64,000 nt of DNA from a virus, in IMG/VR virus record IMGVR_UViG_3300008954_003475, positions 62,001 through 126,000 of that record; one strand, 5' to 3'. The notes under the pieces were generated by a model. It ran no database searches. It was not told where the DNA came from and worked only from the letters and a program-made list of their open reading frames with translations. The position numbers were made by a program, and so were the translations under genes. Shown one piece after another: positions 53,306 through 61,471 of this stretch (position 1 is its first letter; each line of letters starts with the position of its first letter).

Positions 53306-55966
53306 TTACTTACTTCTTTTTTCAAGAACATCACGCACCCAGGCGTAGTTTGCTCTATAGTTTCCCGTTGGAGCACTAAGTGCCACTCCGTGTGTCTGAC
53401 GCTTTTGTTCTAATCCGTTTTCAACCAAGCCACCTCTTCCGATAGAGTCTAAGACAACTACCGCCTTTGGATGAGCCGAGTGAATCAGGTCAACTCCAGT
53501 TTCATCATGCACATTATATAGGGATTTGTAATCACCCTTTGGTGTTTCCGCCTTTTCGTCATACAGTCCTTTAAGACCTGTAAAATAAGATCGGAGATAT
53601 TGGTCGCTATTGTTAAGATCTGTTACAGCATCTTTACAATAGGCCTTCGAAACATCATCTGCGCCCTTAAAGAGCTCAGAATCATCGTAAATTGTATTGT
53701 TATTAGTAGAACTTAAAGCTTCTTCTGCAATTTTCTTAAGAGAATCAAATCTTTCTAGTCTACTTTCTTCAAAAATATCATGTGTTTGCTCCGCATATTT
53801 CATGAGCAACTCTATTCTTTCAGAAGCATCTACGCCTAATCTAAAGGCTCTACGGCGTCGGCGCCTAACGTCTCGACCCATCCTCTGCTTCTTTCTTCCG
53901 GCATAACCCTGGCCTCGTAAGCCTCTGATTTTTCGGCCCCTTGTTAGCCTTCGGCTTCTTCTTCTGCCCATAAGCTTTCCTCCAGCTACGCCTCTTTCTG
54001 CAAGGCCATAACCTGCGGCGGCAATAAATGCTTCATTTATAGCCCTTTGTGCATCGCCTCCCTGTTCAACAAGCTTTACATTATAAACACCTCCAGCGCC
54101 TTTTAGGTCATCCAGACCCTCTCTGACTGATGCTACAAGAAATGGATCTGTTGGGTTTGGGCCTCCTCGAACTCTTCTTACAAAAGCATAATGCAAATCT
54201 ATCCCATCATCCGTAGTAAAGGGTGGGACCAATCTAACATAAAATGGCATTCTATATACTCTCTTAAGCTGCTCTAAAGACTGTCTTAAAGCAGCTTGAG
54301 CCGCTGGATCTCCAGCATCCGCTGCAGCCTGTAACTCCGCAAGCCCTTGAGCCGCTCTTTTCCAATCTCCAGATCTTGCACTGCTTGTTATCTCCTCTAC
54401 TGATGGAGGAAGGTCTTCGGGGGTTTGACCGCCACTATCTTCCGGCGGTAGATCACCACCCTTGTCTTCATCATCGTCCTGCCAAGGAAGATCCCCCTGG
54501 CCTGCCTGATAGGCAAGGTAACCAATGCCTGCCACGGCAGCTCCTCCAAGAAGCCACTTTAACCACTTTCGGCCCTTAGCAGCTTTAACAGCATCCTCTC
54601 CAACATTAACGGCTAATTTTAAATGAGTATTTCCAATATCTTGAAGCTTTTGTATAACCCTTACATACTCATCATCAGCAATTCTTCCTGCTCGCTTAGC
54701 ATCGTCAAGAACAGTAACTATCCTGTCCATATCATCAGCCTCTCGCAACAAAACTTTATTTCCAGTTTGCTCAGCTAATTGACGCATTGAATTCTGTGTT
54801 TCTCCAATGTGAAGATGCAGCTCTGCTTTTCCGCCAGCAACATCCCCAACGCTTCCGCCGCCGCCTCCGCCGCCGCCAGCGCCAGCGCCGCCTCGACCTA
54901 TTGACGTTGCCTTAGCATCTACCTCAGATATAGCATTGGTAACCTGCTTCATCTCTGAATCAAGTCCATTCACATAGTTCTTAAAGCCTCTCATGCGGTT
55001 GCCGAAACCAGCCTGCTGAGTTGCTACTTGATTTATTCCCATAAATATATCACCAGTTGAGGCGTTGTCCCCAATCCTAAGTGACTGTCTCGCATTCTGT
55101 TCGGCAAGCTGAGCATACGAAAACCCCTTTTCTAAACTTTTTCTCATACTAGCACGAAGAGCGACCGGACGTATTTTATCAAGAGACTTCCAAGCGGCCT
55201 TTAAGTCTTTCACATCACCAGATCTTAAATACTGCTTTAATGAAACATCTATCTTTTCAATACCTTTTACTATCTTTTCTCGATTCCTCTCCATCTCCAG
55301 AAGCTCATCTGGAGTATATTTCCCTGCTCCACGAGCAGCCTCTTCGCCCAAACTCTTGGCGCTTCCCCTCGTAGCTCTTGCAAGATCTCGTTCTCGCTTA
55401 GCCGCTTCGGCTGCTGCTCCGCCGGTTCTTGTCCCGGCCGCTGCCGTATCACCTGCTTTTCCAAAAGCAGAATAATCACCTGACTTAATAGCCTTCCATA
55501 CCTTTTGTGCATTCTCTTTCCCAACAGCCCTTTCAACTATAAGAATCATCTCGTCTTCAGACTTTCCTGCCTTTACCGCATCCCCAAGAGCAGCGCCAAG
55601 CTTTTGAATCTTCTGTGTTTGTGCTCCGCCTCGATTACTGGCGGAAAACAAAGCCCTAAAGCCTTCCGGAAGATCCAGGCCTCTTATCGAACCTCCTGCT
55701 GCAATGGTGCCTTCCGTTGCAACAGCCGCTGCTCTGCGCGCAGCAGCAGCGGCTGCTTCAGCGGCAGCTTTGTCGGCCGCCCGGGCAGCGGCAACAGCAG
55801 CATCGGCCTCTCTTACGGCCTTAGCACCCCTAAGGGCATCGTCAAATCCCGAGACCACCCCGGCCTCTTTCTTTAAAGACTGATCTAATCTCTTCTCTTG
55901 AAGCCTGAACATAGTTTCAAAATATGCATTTATAGCGCTGTCTTCAGATATTTTATTTATACGCAT
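53306..55966 (-). CDS. Large head-associated protein with membrane segment and arginine-rich region
   Basis: This 886-aa protein starts with 50 residues of helix, then an Ala/Arg-rich coiled coil (residues ~50-85). More helices follow, then a glycine run near 370 and AELHLHIGETQNSMRQLAEQ. One transmembrane-like helix lies near 467-489 (WLLGGAAVAGIGYLAYQAG) next to a Pro/Asp/Gly linker. At ~664-709 there is a basic block with R/K clusters (GRRRSRRLTRGRKIRGLRGQ). The C-terminal ~180 residues are a conserved-looking domain (HSAHPKAVVVLDSIGRGGLV). Basic block plus membrane segment suggests an internal virion protein packed with DNA and ejected into the host, but this is inference. The start overlaps the previous gene by 10 nt. 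Confidence 0.65.
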   Translation of the reverse strand: MRINKISEDSAINAYFETMFRLQEKRLDQSLKKEAGVVSGFDDALRGAKAVREADAAVAAARAADKAAAEAAAAAARRAAAVATEGTIAAGGSIRGLDLPEGFRALFSASNRGGAQTQKIQKLGAALGDAVKAGKSEDEMILIVERAVGKENAQKVWKAIKSGDYSAFGKAGDTAAAGTRTGGAAAEAAKRERDLARATRGSAKSLGEEAARGAGKYTPDELLEMERNREKIVKGIEKIDVSLKQYLRSGDVKDLKAAWKSLDKIRPVALRASMRKSLEKGFSYAQLAEQNARQSLRIGDNASTGDIFMGINQVATQQAGFGNRMRGFKNYVNGLDSEMKQVTNAISEVDAKATSIGRGGAGAGGGGGGGGSVGDVAGGKAELHLHIGETQNSMRQLAEQTGNKVLLREADDMDRIVTVLDDAKRAGRIADDEYVRVIQKLQDIGNTHLKLAVNVGEDAVKAAKGRKWLKWLLGGAAVAGIGYLAYQAGQGDLPWQDDDEDKGGDLPPEDSGGQTPEDLPPSVEEITSSARSGDWKRAAQGLAELQAAADAGDPAAQAALRQSLEQLKRVYRMPFYVRLVPPFTTDDGIDLHYAFVRRVRGGPNPTDPFLVASVREGLDDLKGAGGVYNVKLVEQGGDAQRAINEAFIAAAGYGLAERGVAGGKLMGRRRSRRLTRGRKIRGLRGQGYAGRKKQRMGRDVRRRRRRAFRLGVDASERIELLMKYAEQTHDIFEESRLERFDSLKKIAEEALSSTNNNTIYDDSELFKGADDVSKAYCKDAVTDLNNSDQYLRSYFTGLKGLYDEKAETPKGDYKSLYNVHDETGVDLIHSAHPKAVVVLDSIGRGGLVENGLEQKRQTHGVALSAPTGNYRANYAWVRDVLEKRSK

Positions 55967-56382
55967 GTAACTTCCTGCTCTAAAATCTCATCAATTGTTC
56001 TTTCGATCTTATAAGCCAATTTGATGTTTCCCTCTTCTATAGCCGCTCTCGCCAAGCTTCTAAGGTCATCAACAACTTCATCCTGAAGGTCATCACCATC
56101 CTCTATAAGTCCATCTTCTGCAGATTCATCATCTGCGACTTCATCATCTTGAGCATCGCCCGTAAAAACTGATTTTACAGTCTCCTTTACCTCTTGAGCT
56201 TTTTGTTTAACCTTTTCCAAAAGATTCATATTTTCGTTAGCCTCTTGAGCAACATCTGCGGCAATTTTTCTCTGAAGAATCTCTGCTCTATGAACAGTAT
56301 CTACAATGCTCTTTTCAAGCTCTTGCCATACTTCGCTGCTTTGGTAATGGGCTCGATCTTCCTTGCTCCATGAATTAGGCAT
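55957..56382 (-). CDS. Acidic helical protein, head operon
   Basis: This 141-aa protein has a long helix (HRAEILQRKIAADVAQEANE), an acidic middle rich in D/E (VADDESAEDGLIEDGDDLQD) and a C-terminal helix LARAAIEEGNIKLAYKIERT. The last helix is like the 'A-x-x-GN-KLA' repeats of the protein encoded at 57208-57762. No family recognised. It is co-transcribed with the large head-associated protein, whose start it overlaps by 10 nt, so a chaperone or scaffold-like role for it is conceivable. Confidence 0.6.
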   Translation of the reverse strand: MPNSWSKEDRAHYQSSEVWQELEKSIVDTVHRAEILQRKIAADVAQEANENMNLLEKVKQKAQEVKETVKSVFTGDAQDDEVADDESAEDGLIEDGDDLQDEVVDDLRSLARAAIEEGNIKLAYKIERTIDEILEQEVTCV

Positions 56383-56429
56383 TTATATCTCCAATATTGT
56401 ATATCATCACATTTTAAATAATTAGTAGT

Positions 56430-57122
56430 TTACAACAACATGAATTCCAGGGTTCCAATCGCTGCAGATGGAGGCCCCGTACATATCGAAACTCCCGGAT
56501 GACTATCCGTAGGCTGAGAAGAGGTTAGCTTGCCGTCAAGCCCTACATATAAAGTGCAATTAACCGGATAAATCTGTGTTGTATCAAACTGATCTGTTGC
56601 ATATATACCTCTTTGGTAATGAAGAGTAACTCGACCACTACCTACTGTAGTGTCGTCTCCCGGTTTGCCTGCAACTCTATAAATATAATTTACAATTATC
56701 CTATAGCTATCATATGTTCCATCGCCATCGGCATCATGGTTTAATTCCGTTCCAGCCGGAATAGTCACAACTCCATTTACAGAATTCAAAACAATAGATA
56801 TAGTAGAGGTAAAGCTACTTTCTATAATATTTGGATATTCCATAACGCCAGTAACCTCAACGGTTCCAACGCGATTTCCATTATCATCTATTTCAGAAGA
56901 TTGAGCCTCAATCACTAAGACCTCATCTATTTGAGCCTTTGTAAACGCAGAGGTTCTAACATCATCAATAATACCTAACGGGGCAGTTCCATCGCTTATA
57001 CTTGCAACTATATCATTTCCAATTAATCCAAGCTGGGCAAACATGCCGGGTTCAAACTCTGCCGTTGGATCAACGGGCAAGCTCATTGGCAATGCATTAC
57101 CACTATGAATAACTTTAAGCAA
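56430..57122 (-). CDS. Virion/decoration-like protein, copy 3 (diverged; TTG start)
   Basis: This 230-aa protein starts with TTG at 57122, preceded by GGGGAG seven bases upstream; no closer ATG keeps the N-terminus. Its central motif GSGRVTLHYQRGIYATDQFD lines up with SSGKATIWHQAGLYGI and ASGKVTVWHQPGLYGV of the other two family members. The N-terminus (LKVIHSGNALPMSLPVDPTA) is different. The rest is all-beta, with a long loop (DADGDGTYDSYRIIV). It lies in the head operon directly downstream of a terminator. I infer a capsid or vertex protein, since the two better-conserved copies flank the capsid gene and a fibre gene. Confidence 0.65.
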   Translation of the reverse strand: MLKVIHSGNALPMSLPVDPTAEFEPGMFAQLGLIGNDIVASISDGTAPLGIIDDVRTSAFTKAQIDEVLVIEAQSSEIDDNGNRVGTVEVTGVMEYPNIIESSFTSTISIVLNSVNGVVTIPAGTELNHDADGDGTYDSYRIIVNYIYRVAGKPGDDTTVGSGRVTLHYQRGIYATDQFDTTQIYPVNCTLYVGLDGKLTSSQPTDSHPGVSICTGPPSAAIGTLEFMLL

Positions 57123-57138
57123 TTTGTTCTCCCCGGTT

Positions 57139-57178
57139 AAAAGTATTAAAAGGGAGGGAAAAGACTTCCCTCCCTTTT
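57139..57178 (-). terminator. Intrinsic terminator downstream of the 184-aa gene
   Basis: A perfect 13-bp stem (57148-57160 and 57166-57178; AAAAGGGAGGGAA and TTCCCTCCCTTTT) with a 5-nt loop is followed on the minus strand by AATACTTTTAACC. It lies 30 nt after the stop at 57208 and just before the TTG start of the next gene, whose own ribosome-binding site lies in the flank. Confidence 0.85.
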
Positions 57179-57179
57179 A

Positions 57180-57199
57180 TTTTACTATTAATAGTAAAA
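57180..57199. repeat. 20-bp perfect AT-rich palindrome
   Basis: TTTTACTATT followed by AATAGTAAAA is a perfect 20-bp inverted repeat with no loop, sitting between the stop at 57208 and the terminator stem. On DNA it looks like an operator or a protein-binding site. On RNA it would form a weak AU hairpin. Nothing else in the gap explains it. Confidence 0.8.
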
Positions 57200-57207
57200 A
57201 TATTTTA

Positions 57208-57762
57208 CTAGTAACCGATTTTATTAATGGTAACTCTCACCATATCAGCAGCAAATTTATCACCATTATTAGAAAAATCAGAGGCCATCTTATTAAGGGT
57301 ATTAACTATACCCTCTTTTCTTTTGCCCTCTTTTACCAAGTCGCCCCTAATGCTAAAAGCAGTAGCCTCAACAACGTCTGCCGCGAAGGCTTCGCCCTTA
57401 GCTCGCAAGCTGCCTGCAATCTTTCCAAGTCCATTCATAATATATTGGCCGGAAGGGTCAACGGATGAAAATGTTTCAAGATTATCTATCACATCATCGA
57501 CCATAGAAGCGCTATCGGTTACAGCATCATCACCAGAATCAACCAACATATCAGAAAGAGCTGCGTCAGAAAGATAGTCTTCAGCATCATTAATCATGTC
57601 ATCAGCTTTATCTCCGCCATCTTGGTTGAGCTTTTTATCTCCGCCATCATTGTTGCCCAGAGGCTTCTGCTCCTGAGCTTCCTTTACCATTGTTTGACCA
57701 CTGCCCATGAGCCTTGAAAACTCATGAGCAATGTTATCGCCATTAGTTCTAATGCTATACAT
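57208..57762 (-). CDS. Head-operon protein with C-terminal helical repeats
   Basis: The start at the ATG at 57762 (MYSIRTNGDNIAHEFSRL) is preferred because AGGGGG lies five bases before it; the upstream ATG at 57780 has no site and lies in the previous gene. The 184-aa product is acidic in the middle (residues 45-100). It ends with two similar helical units, LGKIAGSLRAKGEAFAADVV and LNKMASDFSNNGDKFAADMV. It follows the protease/scaffold gene by 8 nt. A head-assembly role is inferred from position, with no family match. Confidence 0.65.
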   Translation of the reverse strand: MYSIRTNGDNIAHEFSRLMGSGQTMVKEAQEQKPLGNNDGGDKKLNQDGGDKADDMINDAEDYLSDAALSDMLVDSGDDAVTDSASMVDDVIDNLETFSSVDPSGQYIMNGLGKIAGSLRAKGEAFAADVVEATAFSIRGDLVKEGKRKEGIVNTLNKMASDFSNNGDKFAADMVRVTINKIGY

Positions 57763-57770
57763 ATTACCCC

Positions 57771-60700
57771 CTATTCCCACATCGAAGACAAAGAGTCTGG
57801 AGATAATAGTACTGTGTTAGAAGAAGTGTGGGATCCAGAATCAGACTCTACACCAATATTGACGCCTCCAAGATCAGAAGCAATCTTTGTAGAACTGACA
57901 GATCTCGCGTTTCCTATGCTTCTCTTGAATGCCTCAAACGCATTATTATCAAAAGTCATAATCTCATCAACCTGTCTATCAAGAGCCACCTTGGTTGTTC
58001 CAAGAAGTCCCTTGTTCTGCATTTCCATTCCAACGTCATATGCTCTACGCAACTTCACTCTGTACACCTCTCTCTCTTCATCCGCTCGCTTTTCAGCCAA
58101 CTTAGTATTCAGAGTATTCTGCAATGAAGCTGTTACACTGTTTGGATTACTCTCAACAGCGTTTGTTGTTACATTAGTATCGGCAACAATCGAGCTAAGA
58201 CCATCCTCTGCAACCTCGTCCGCAACAGTTGTCGTATCATCAGCACTCTTCAACAGAGCCTCTCTGCTTCTGGCACGTTCTGCCAAAACTCGACCTTCTG
58301 CCTGCTTTAGAATGGCTTCACGACGAGAGCGCCGAAGGTTCATAGCCTCAAGAACCAGTCCGTCTGCAGCTTCATCGCCGCTGCCATCGCCCGCCTCCCA
58401 AGCTTCATCGTCAGAACCTACATCTGGACCGAGCATTGCATCTTCAGCATAATTGACAGTATCTTCAGCAGCATCCTCCACAGTATCTTCAGCAGCATCA
58501 TCAGCAGCATCAGCAGATAGGTCAAAATCTTGAGCAAATCTCACCAAAGCCCTGGCCTCGCCTGTAATTTGATCTGCATCTTTTACAGCAGAACTTGCAA
58601 GCTTAACGAACTGGCCTGTCTGAGCGTTAGAAAGCTTAGAAATATTATCATAAGTTTCTGCAACCATAGAAAGTTCATCAGCAGAGCTGTCTAGCTTTCT
58701 ATATGCTTTCTTAAGATTTGTTACAAGCTGACTTGATAACGCTCCAAGGCCGCCATCTCCAGCCTCAACCTCTTCGCCCGGCCCGCCTTTATCCTTTCCG
58801 GTAAAGACATTTACGTCAACATCTGCAAGCCTCTGATCTTCAAGCTGTCCAACAAGGTCTCTCACCTCATCGAGCAACTGCTCAATTTCGGCCAACCTAT
58901 TATCAATAGCTTCAGCAGGCTCCTCCTCAGCCCCCTCTTCCGCCTCAGGCTCTTCGTCGCCAAGCGGAGGGAGATCATCCATCGGAGCAGCTTCAGCCTC
59001 ACCGCCTCCGAGGTCTGGAACATCACCGCCTCCGAGGTCTGGAACATCACCGCCTCCGAGGTCTGGAGCATCACCGCCTCCGAGGTCTGGCATGTCTTGA
59101 GCTGTCTTTAAAAGACCCGAAACATAATTAAGACCAAAAGCGCGAATCTGATCACAGACCTCTCTGCCATACTCCTGGCTCTTTAACCAGTTCCAATTAC
59201 TTCTTAATTCTGGTCCAAAAATATCACCAGCAGTAGCGGCAACAACCCTTTTGTTCCCTGCAAAAACTTCAAACATACTGTTTGTATGATCAACAGACCC
59301 ATCCAAATTTCTACGAACACTAAAGCGTGTACTCAAAGAAGGCCCATTATAAGCCTGCTTTGTAAGTCCGGCGGACCCATCAGAGGCTCTATGCAGAGTT
59401 TCCTTGACCTGAGAATCTCCAGGCCACGTACCAGAAGTTCCGCCCATGTTGCCGCCTTGCAGCATCTGCTTGTCTTGATTGTCCCTAACGCCCTTATAGT
59501 CTTCAGACTTATAAGCGTTAGGCTCAACACCATCTGCTCCACCTTGCATATAGGCCAACCTGCGCAATCTGCGATCCTCTAACTGAGCACGACTAAGCTT
59601 CTCCTTAGCGTTAATCTCTTCCTTCTCCTTAGCTGACAGGTCATAAGTTCCCGTCATCTGCCTATCTTGGTTATCTCTAAGATTCTTAGAATCTTCAGAC
59701 TTATAAGTATTGGGCTCTGCACCATCTGCTCCACCTTGCATATAGGCTATACGGCGGCGAAGCTCTGCCCTCTTTCTCATTCTTGACTCATTCATAATAT
59801 CCTCCACTATTGAATTGATTGAAAAGTCGTCTACATAATCATTGGTCTTTTCATTATTGTTTGCCACTTTAACGTTAAGACCAACGCTTGTAGCTGCGAA
59901 TCCAGTCAAAGGCTCACCGCCAGACGGATGCACTTGTGATAAAACATCATCACCTTGTGGAAAATCGGGATTATTCCCAGAATCTCCACCACCTAAATAA
60001 CCTATCCTAGAACTTACTGCACTCTGTTCTTGAACATCCCCAGGAAGCCTTGATCCCTTGACATTCTCATATGTAGTAAATCTCTCAGTAGGCGTTACAG
60101 AAGTATCCTCTCTCGAAGGCAAATTCAATTCTCCAATTAAATTTGCAATTATTTCTTTTACATTAGAAGGTACTCCAGGATCACTTAGTACATTTGCCGC
60201 CTGGGATACCGCTTTTAAAGCTTCAGCTGTATTTCTAGATCTTTCCGATGAATCTGTAAACTCATCAGACGAATTCTTTAACAAACCATTATTTTCCAAA
60301 AATCCTCTTACAATATTTTTTCTTTCCGATACAGAACAGCCATCTTTACCACAGGCCGTCTTCATGATTCCTTCCAAATGCTCTGCCTGCTTAAGACTCA
60401 AGGTCCCAAGCATACTGCTAACATCATCTATTCCATAATTTATAAACTCAGTTTTATATTCTTGCAAAGAAGCAATACACTTTAATAATACCGCTCCAGG
60501 TTCAGCAGGCTGAACAACAAGGCTGTACTCTATTGGCTTTAGCCCAACATTAATCTCCCCATGAGCTGTCTTGTTTAAAATATGTTGACAATACTCTTTT
60601 TGAGTAGTGGCCTTATTTAAACATTCAGAACATACGGATGTTTCTACGGCTGTTCCCATAGAGCCATATCTCACAAGGCCTGTTTCAACCTTTCTTGCTA

Positions 60701-61190
60701 AATCTGGATAATTAATCTTGTCCAATGCACACAAGCCAACAACTTGCTTGAACTTTTCATCATAATGGGTATCTAAGATTATTCCTCTTATTCCGTCTAC
60801 GGAACTTGATTCATGATCCCTACACAAAGGAAGGCCAACCCATCGACTGGTGGCCTTCTTTAGTTCAGACTCTGGAAAAATATCTCTATTATTATTCCTA
60901 TGTGGCTGAACGTTTCCATGCCACTTCCAATTTTCATCGAAAAAGCCCCAAGCGTCTTCTCCGCCCGAGGCTTTCTTTATATGCCCTTCTTCGTTTAACA
61001 AAGAAGATTCTGCTGCTTTTAAAAATATTATTGAAAAATATAAAAAGTCATCTGACTTAGGAGCTATAGATTTTATATTGCTAGCTAATTTTGATAGTTG
61101 CTTTACCAGCTTTGGGTTTGCAAGCACTTCTTGCTGTTCGTGCGTATCTACAACATTGTTCTCTGGAGAAGAACATATCTTTTTAAACAT
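57771..61190 (-). CDS. Head-maturation protease fused to long scaffold-like region
   Basis: The ATG at 61190 is chosen because it has GAAGGG upstream; the ATG at 61223 has none. The product has 1139 aa. Residues ~80-235 resemble phage assemblin-type head proteases: WVGLPLCRDHESSSVDGIRG (candidate catalytic H126), IILDTHYDEKFKQVVGLCAL, and VRYGSMGTAVETSVCSECLN (candidate nucleophile S177). A cysteine cluster C187, C190, C201, H203 looks like a zinc site, a feature I recall in proteases of other large phages. Residues ~480-590 are two ~64-residue tandem copies (RRRIAYMQGGADGAEPNTYK). Near ~715 come four DLGGGD units, then a long acidic helical part. Protease-plus-scaffold in one frame, just before the capsid operon, fits head assembly. 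Confidence 0.65.
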   Translation of the reverse strand: MFKKICSSPENNVVDTHEQQEVLANPKLVKQLSKLASNIKSIAPKSDDFLYFSIIFLKAAESSLLNEEGHIKKASGGEDAWGFFDENWKWHGNVQPHRNNNRDIFPESELKKATSRWVGLPLCRDHESSSVDGIRGIILDTHYDEKFKQVVGLCALDKINYPDLARKVETGLVRYGSMGTAVETSVCSECLNKATTQKEYCQHILNKTAHGEINVGLKPIEYSLVVQPAEPGAVLLKCIASLQEYKTEFINYGIDDVSSMLGTLSLKQAEHLEGIMKTACGKDGCSVSERKNIVRGFLENNGLLKNSSDEFTDSSERSRNTAEALKAVSQAANVLSDPGVPSNVKEIIANLIGELNLPSREDTSVTPTERFTTYENVKGSRLPGDVQEQSAVSSRIGYLGGGDSGNNPDFPQGDDVLSQVHPSGGEPLTGFAATSVGLNVKVANNNEKTNDYVDDFSINSIVEDIMNESRMRKRAELRRRIAYMQGGADGAEPNTYKSEDSKNLRDNQDRQMTGTYDLSAKEKEEINAKEKLSRAQLEDRRLRRLAYMQGGADGVEPNAYKSEDYKGVRDNQDKQMLQGGNMGGTSGTWPGDSQVKETLHRASDGSAGLTKQAYNGPSLSTRFSVRRNLDGSVDHTNSMFEVFAGNKRVVAATAGDIFGPELRSNWNWLKSQEYGREVCDQIRAFGLNYVSGLLKTAQDMPDLGGGDAPDLGGGDVPDLGGGDVPDLGGGEAEAAPMDDLPPLGDEEPEAEEGAEEEPAEAIDNRLAEIEQLLDEVRDLVGQLEDQRLADVDVNVFTGKDKGGPGEEVEAGDGGLGALSSQLVTNLKKAYRKLDSSADELSMVAETYDNISKLSNAQTGQFVKLASSAVKDADQITGEARALVRFAQDFDLSADAADDAAEDTVEDAAEDTVNYAEDAMLGPDVGSDDEAWEAGDGSGDEAADGLVLEAMNLRRSRREAILKQAEGRVLAERARSREALLKSADDTTTVADEVAEDGLSSIVADTNVTTNAVESNPNSVTASLQNTLNTKLAEKRADEEREVYRVKLRRAYDVGMEMQNKGLLGTTKVALDRQVDEIMTFDNNAFEAFKRSIGNARSVSSTKIASDLGGVNIGVESDSGSHTSSNTVLLSPDSLSSMWE
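59000..59090 (-). repeat. 24-nt tandem repeat encoding DLGGGD[AV]P
   Basis: Four copies with period 24 nt (starting at 59001, 59025, 59049 and 59073 on the plus strand, ACCGCCTCCGAGGTCTGG...) encode PDLGGGD[AV] in the scaffold-like part of the protease gene. Identity is almost complete, so expansion is recent. It is in frame and coding. Confidence 0.9.
59470..59790 (-). repeat. Two ~192-bp tandem copies in the protease/scaffold gene
   Basis: The phrase CATCTGCTCCACCTTGCATA occurs at 59531 and again 192 nt later at 59723, within longer similar blocks. They encode the AYMQGGADG[AV]EPN[TA]YKSED units followed by RDNQD[RK]QM. The second copy is slightly diverged. Each unit is 64 codons, so the frame is kept. 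Confidence 0.8.
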
Positions 61191-61286
61191 AGCAAACCCT
61201 TCTAGACTAATAAACCGGTACAAACATTTATATAAATATTAGTTTTTAAACTTTTTGTGTAATTTTTTTTTGAATTACATAGTTTT

Positions 61287-61469
61287 TTATTCTTTGTTTT
61301 CCAATCCATCTTCCGAAGAATATTCATTTATTATCTTAACTCTTCTATCTTTTTCTTCGTCAGAGTCTAAATAAATAGTATTTTCTTCTTGATTATCAAC
61401 GTTGTCATCTTTTTCTTTAGAATTTTTTACTATGATTTTCTTAGTCTTATCACCAAACTTTATAAACAT
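61287..61469 (-). CDS. Small acidic protein, head operon
   Basis: This 60-aa protein begins MFIKFGDKTKKIIVKNSKEK and becomes highly acidic and polar (NQEENTIYLDSDEEKDRRVK). Its ATG is 2 nt after the stop of the DUF192-containing gene, and it is followed by a 96-nt AT-rich gap that may hold the promoter of the protease gene (TATAAATG at 61229-61222 on the minus strand, 32 nt before the ATG at 61190). No family recognised. Confidence 0.55.
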   Translation of the reverse strand: MFIKFGDKTKKIIVKNSKEKDDNVDNQEENTIYLDSDEEKDRRVKIINEYSSEDGLENKE

Positions 61470-61471
61470 GC

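Noticed and set aside
59000-59090. CRISPR-like array of 24-nt repeats
   Set aside because: Units are directly adjacent without spacers and encode an in-frame DLGGGD repeat of the protease/scaffold protein; this is a coding tandem repeat.
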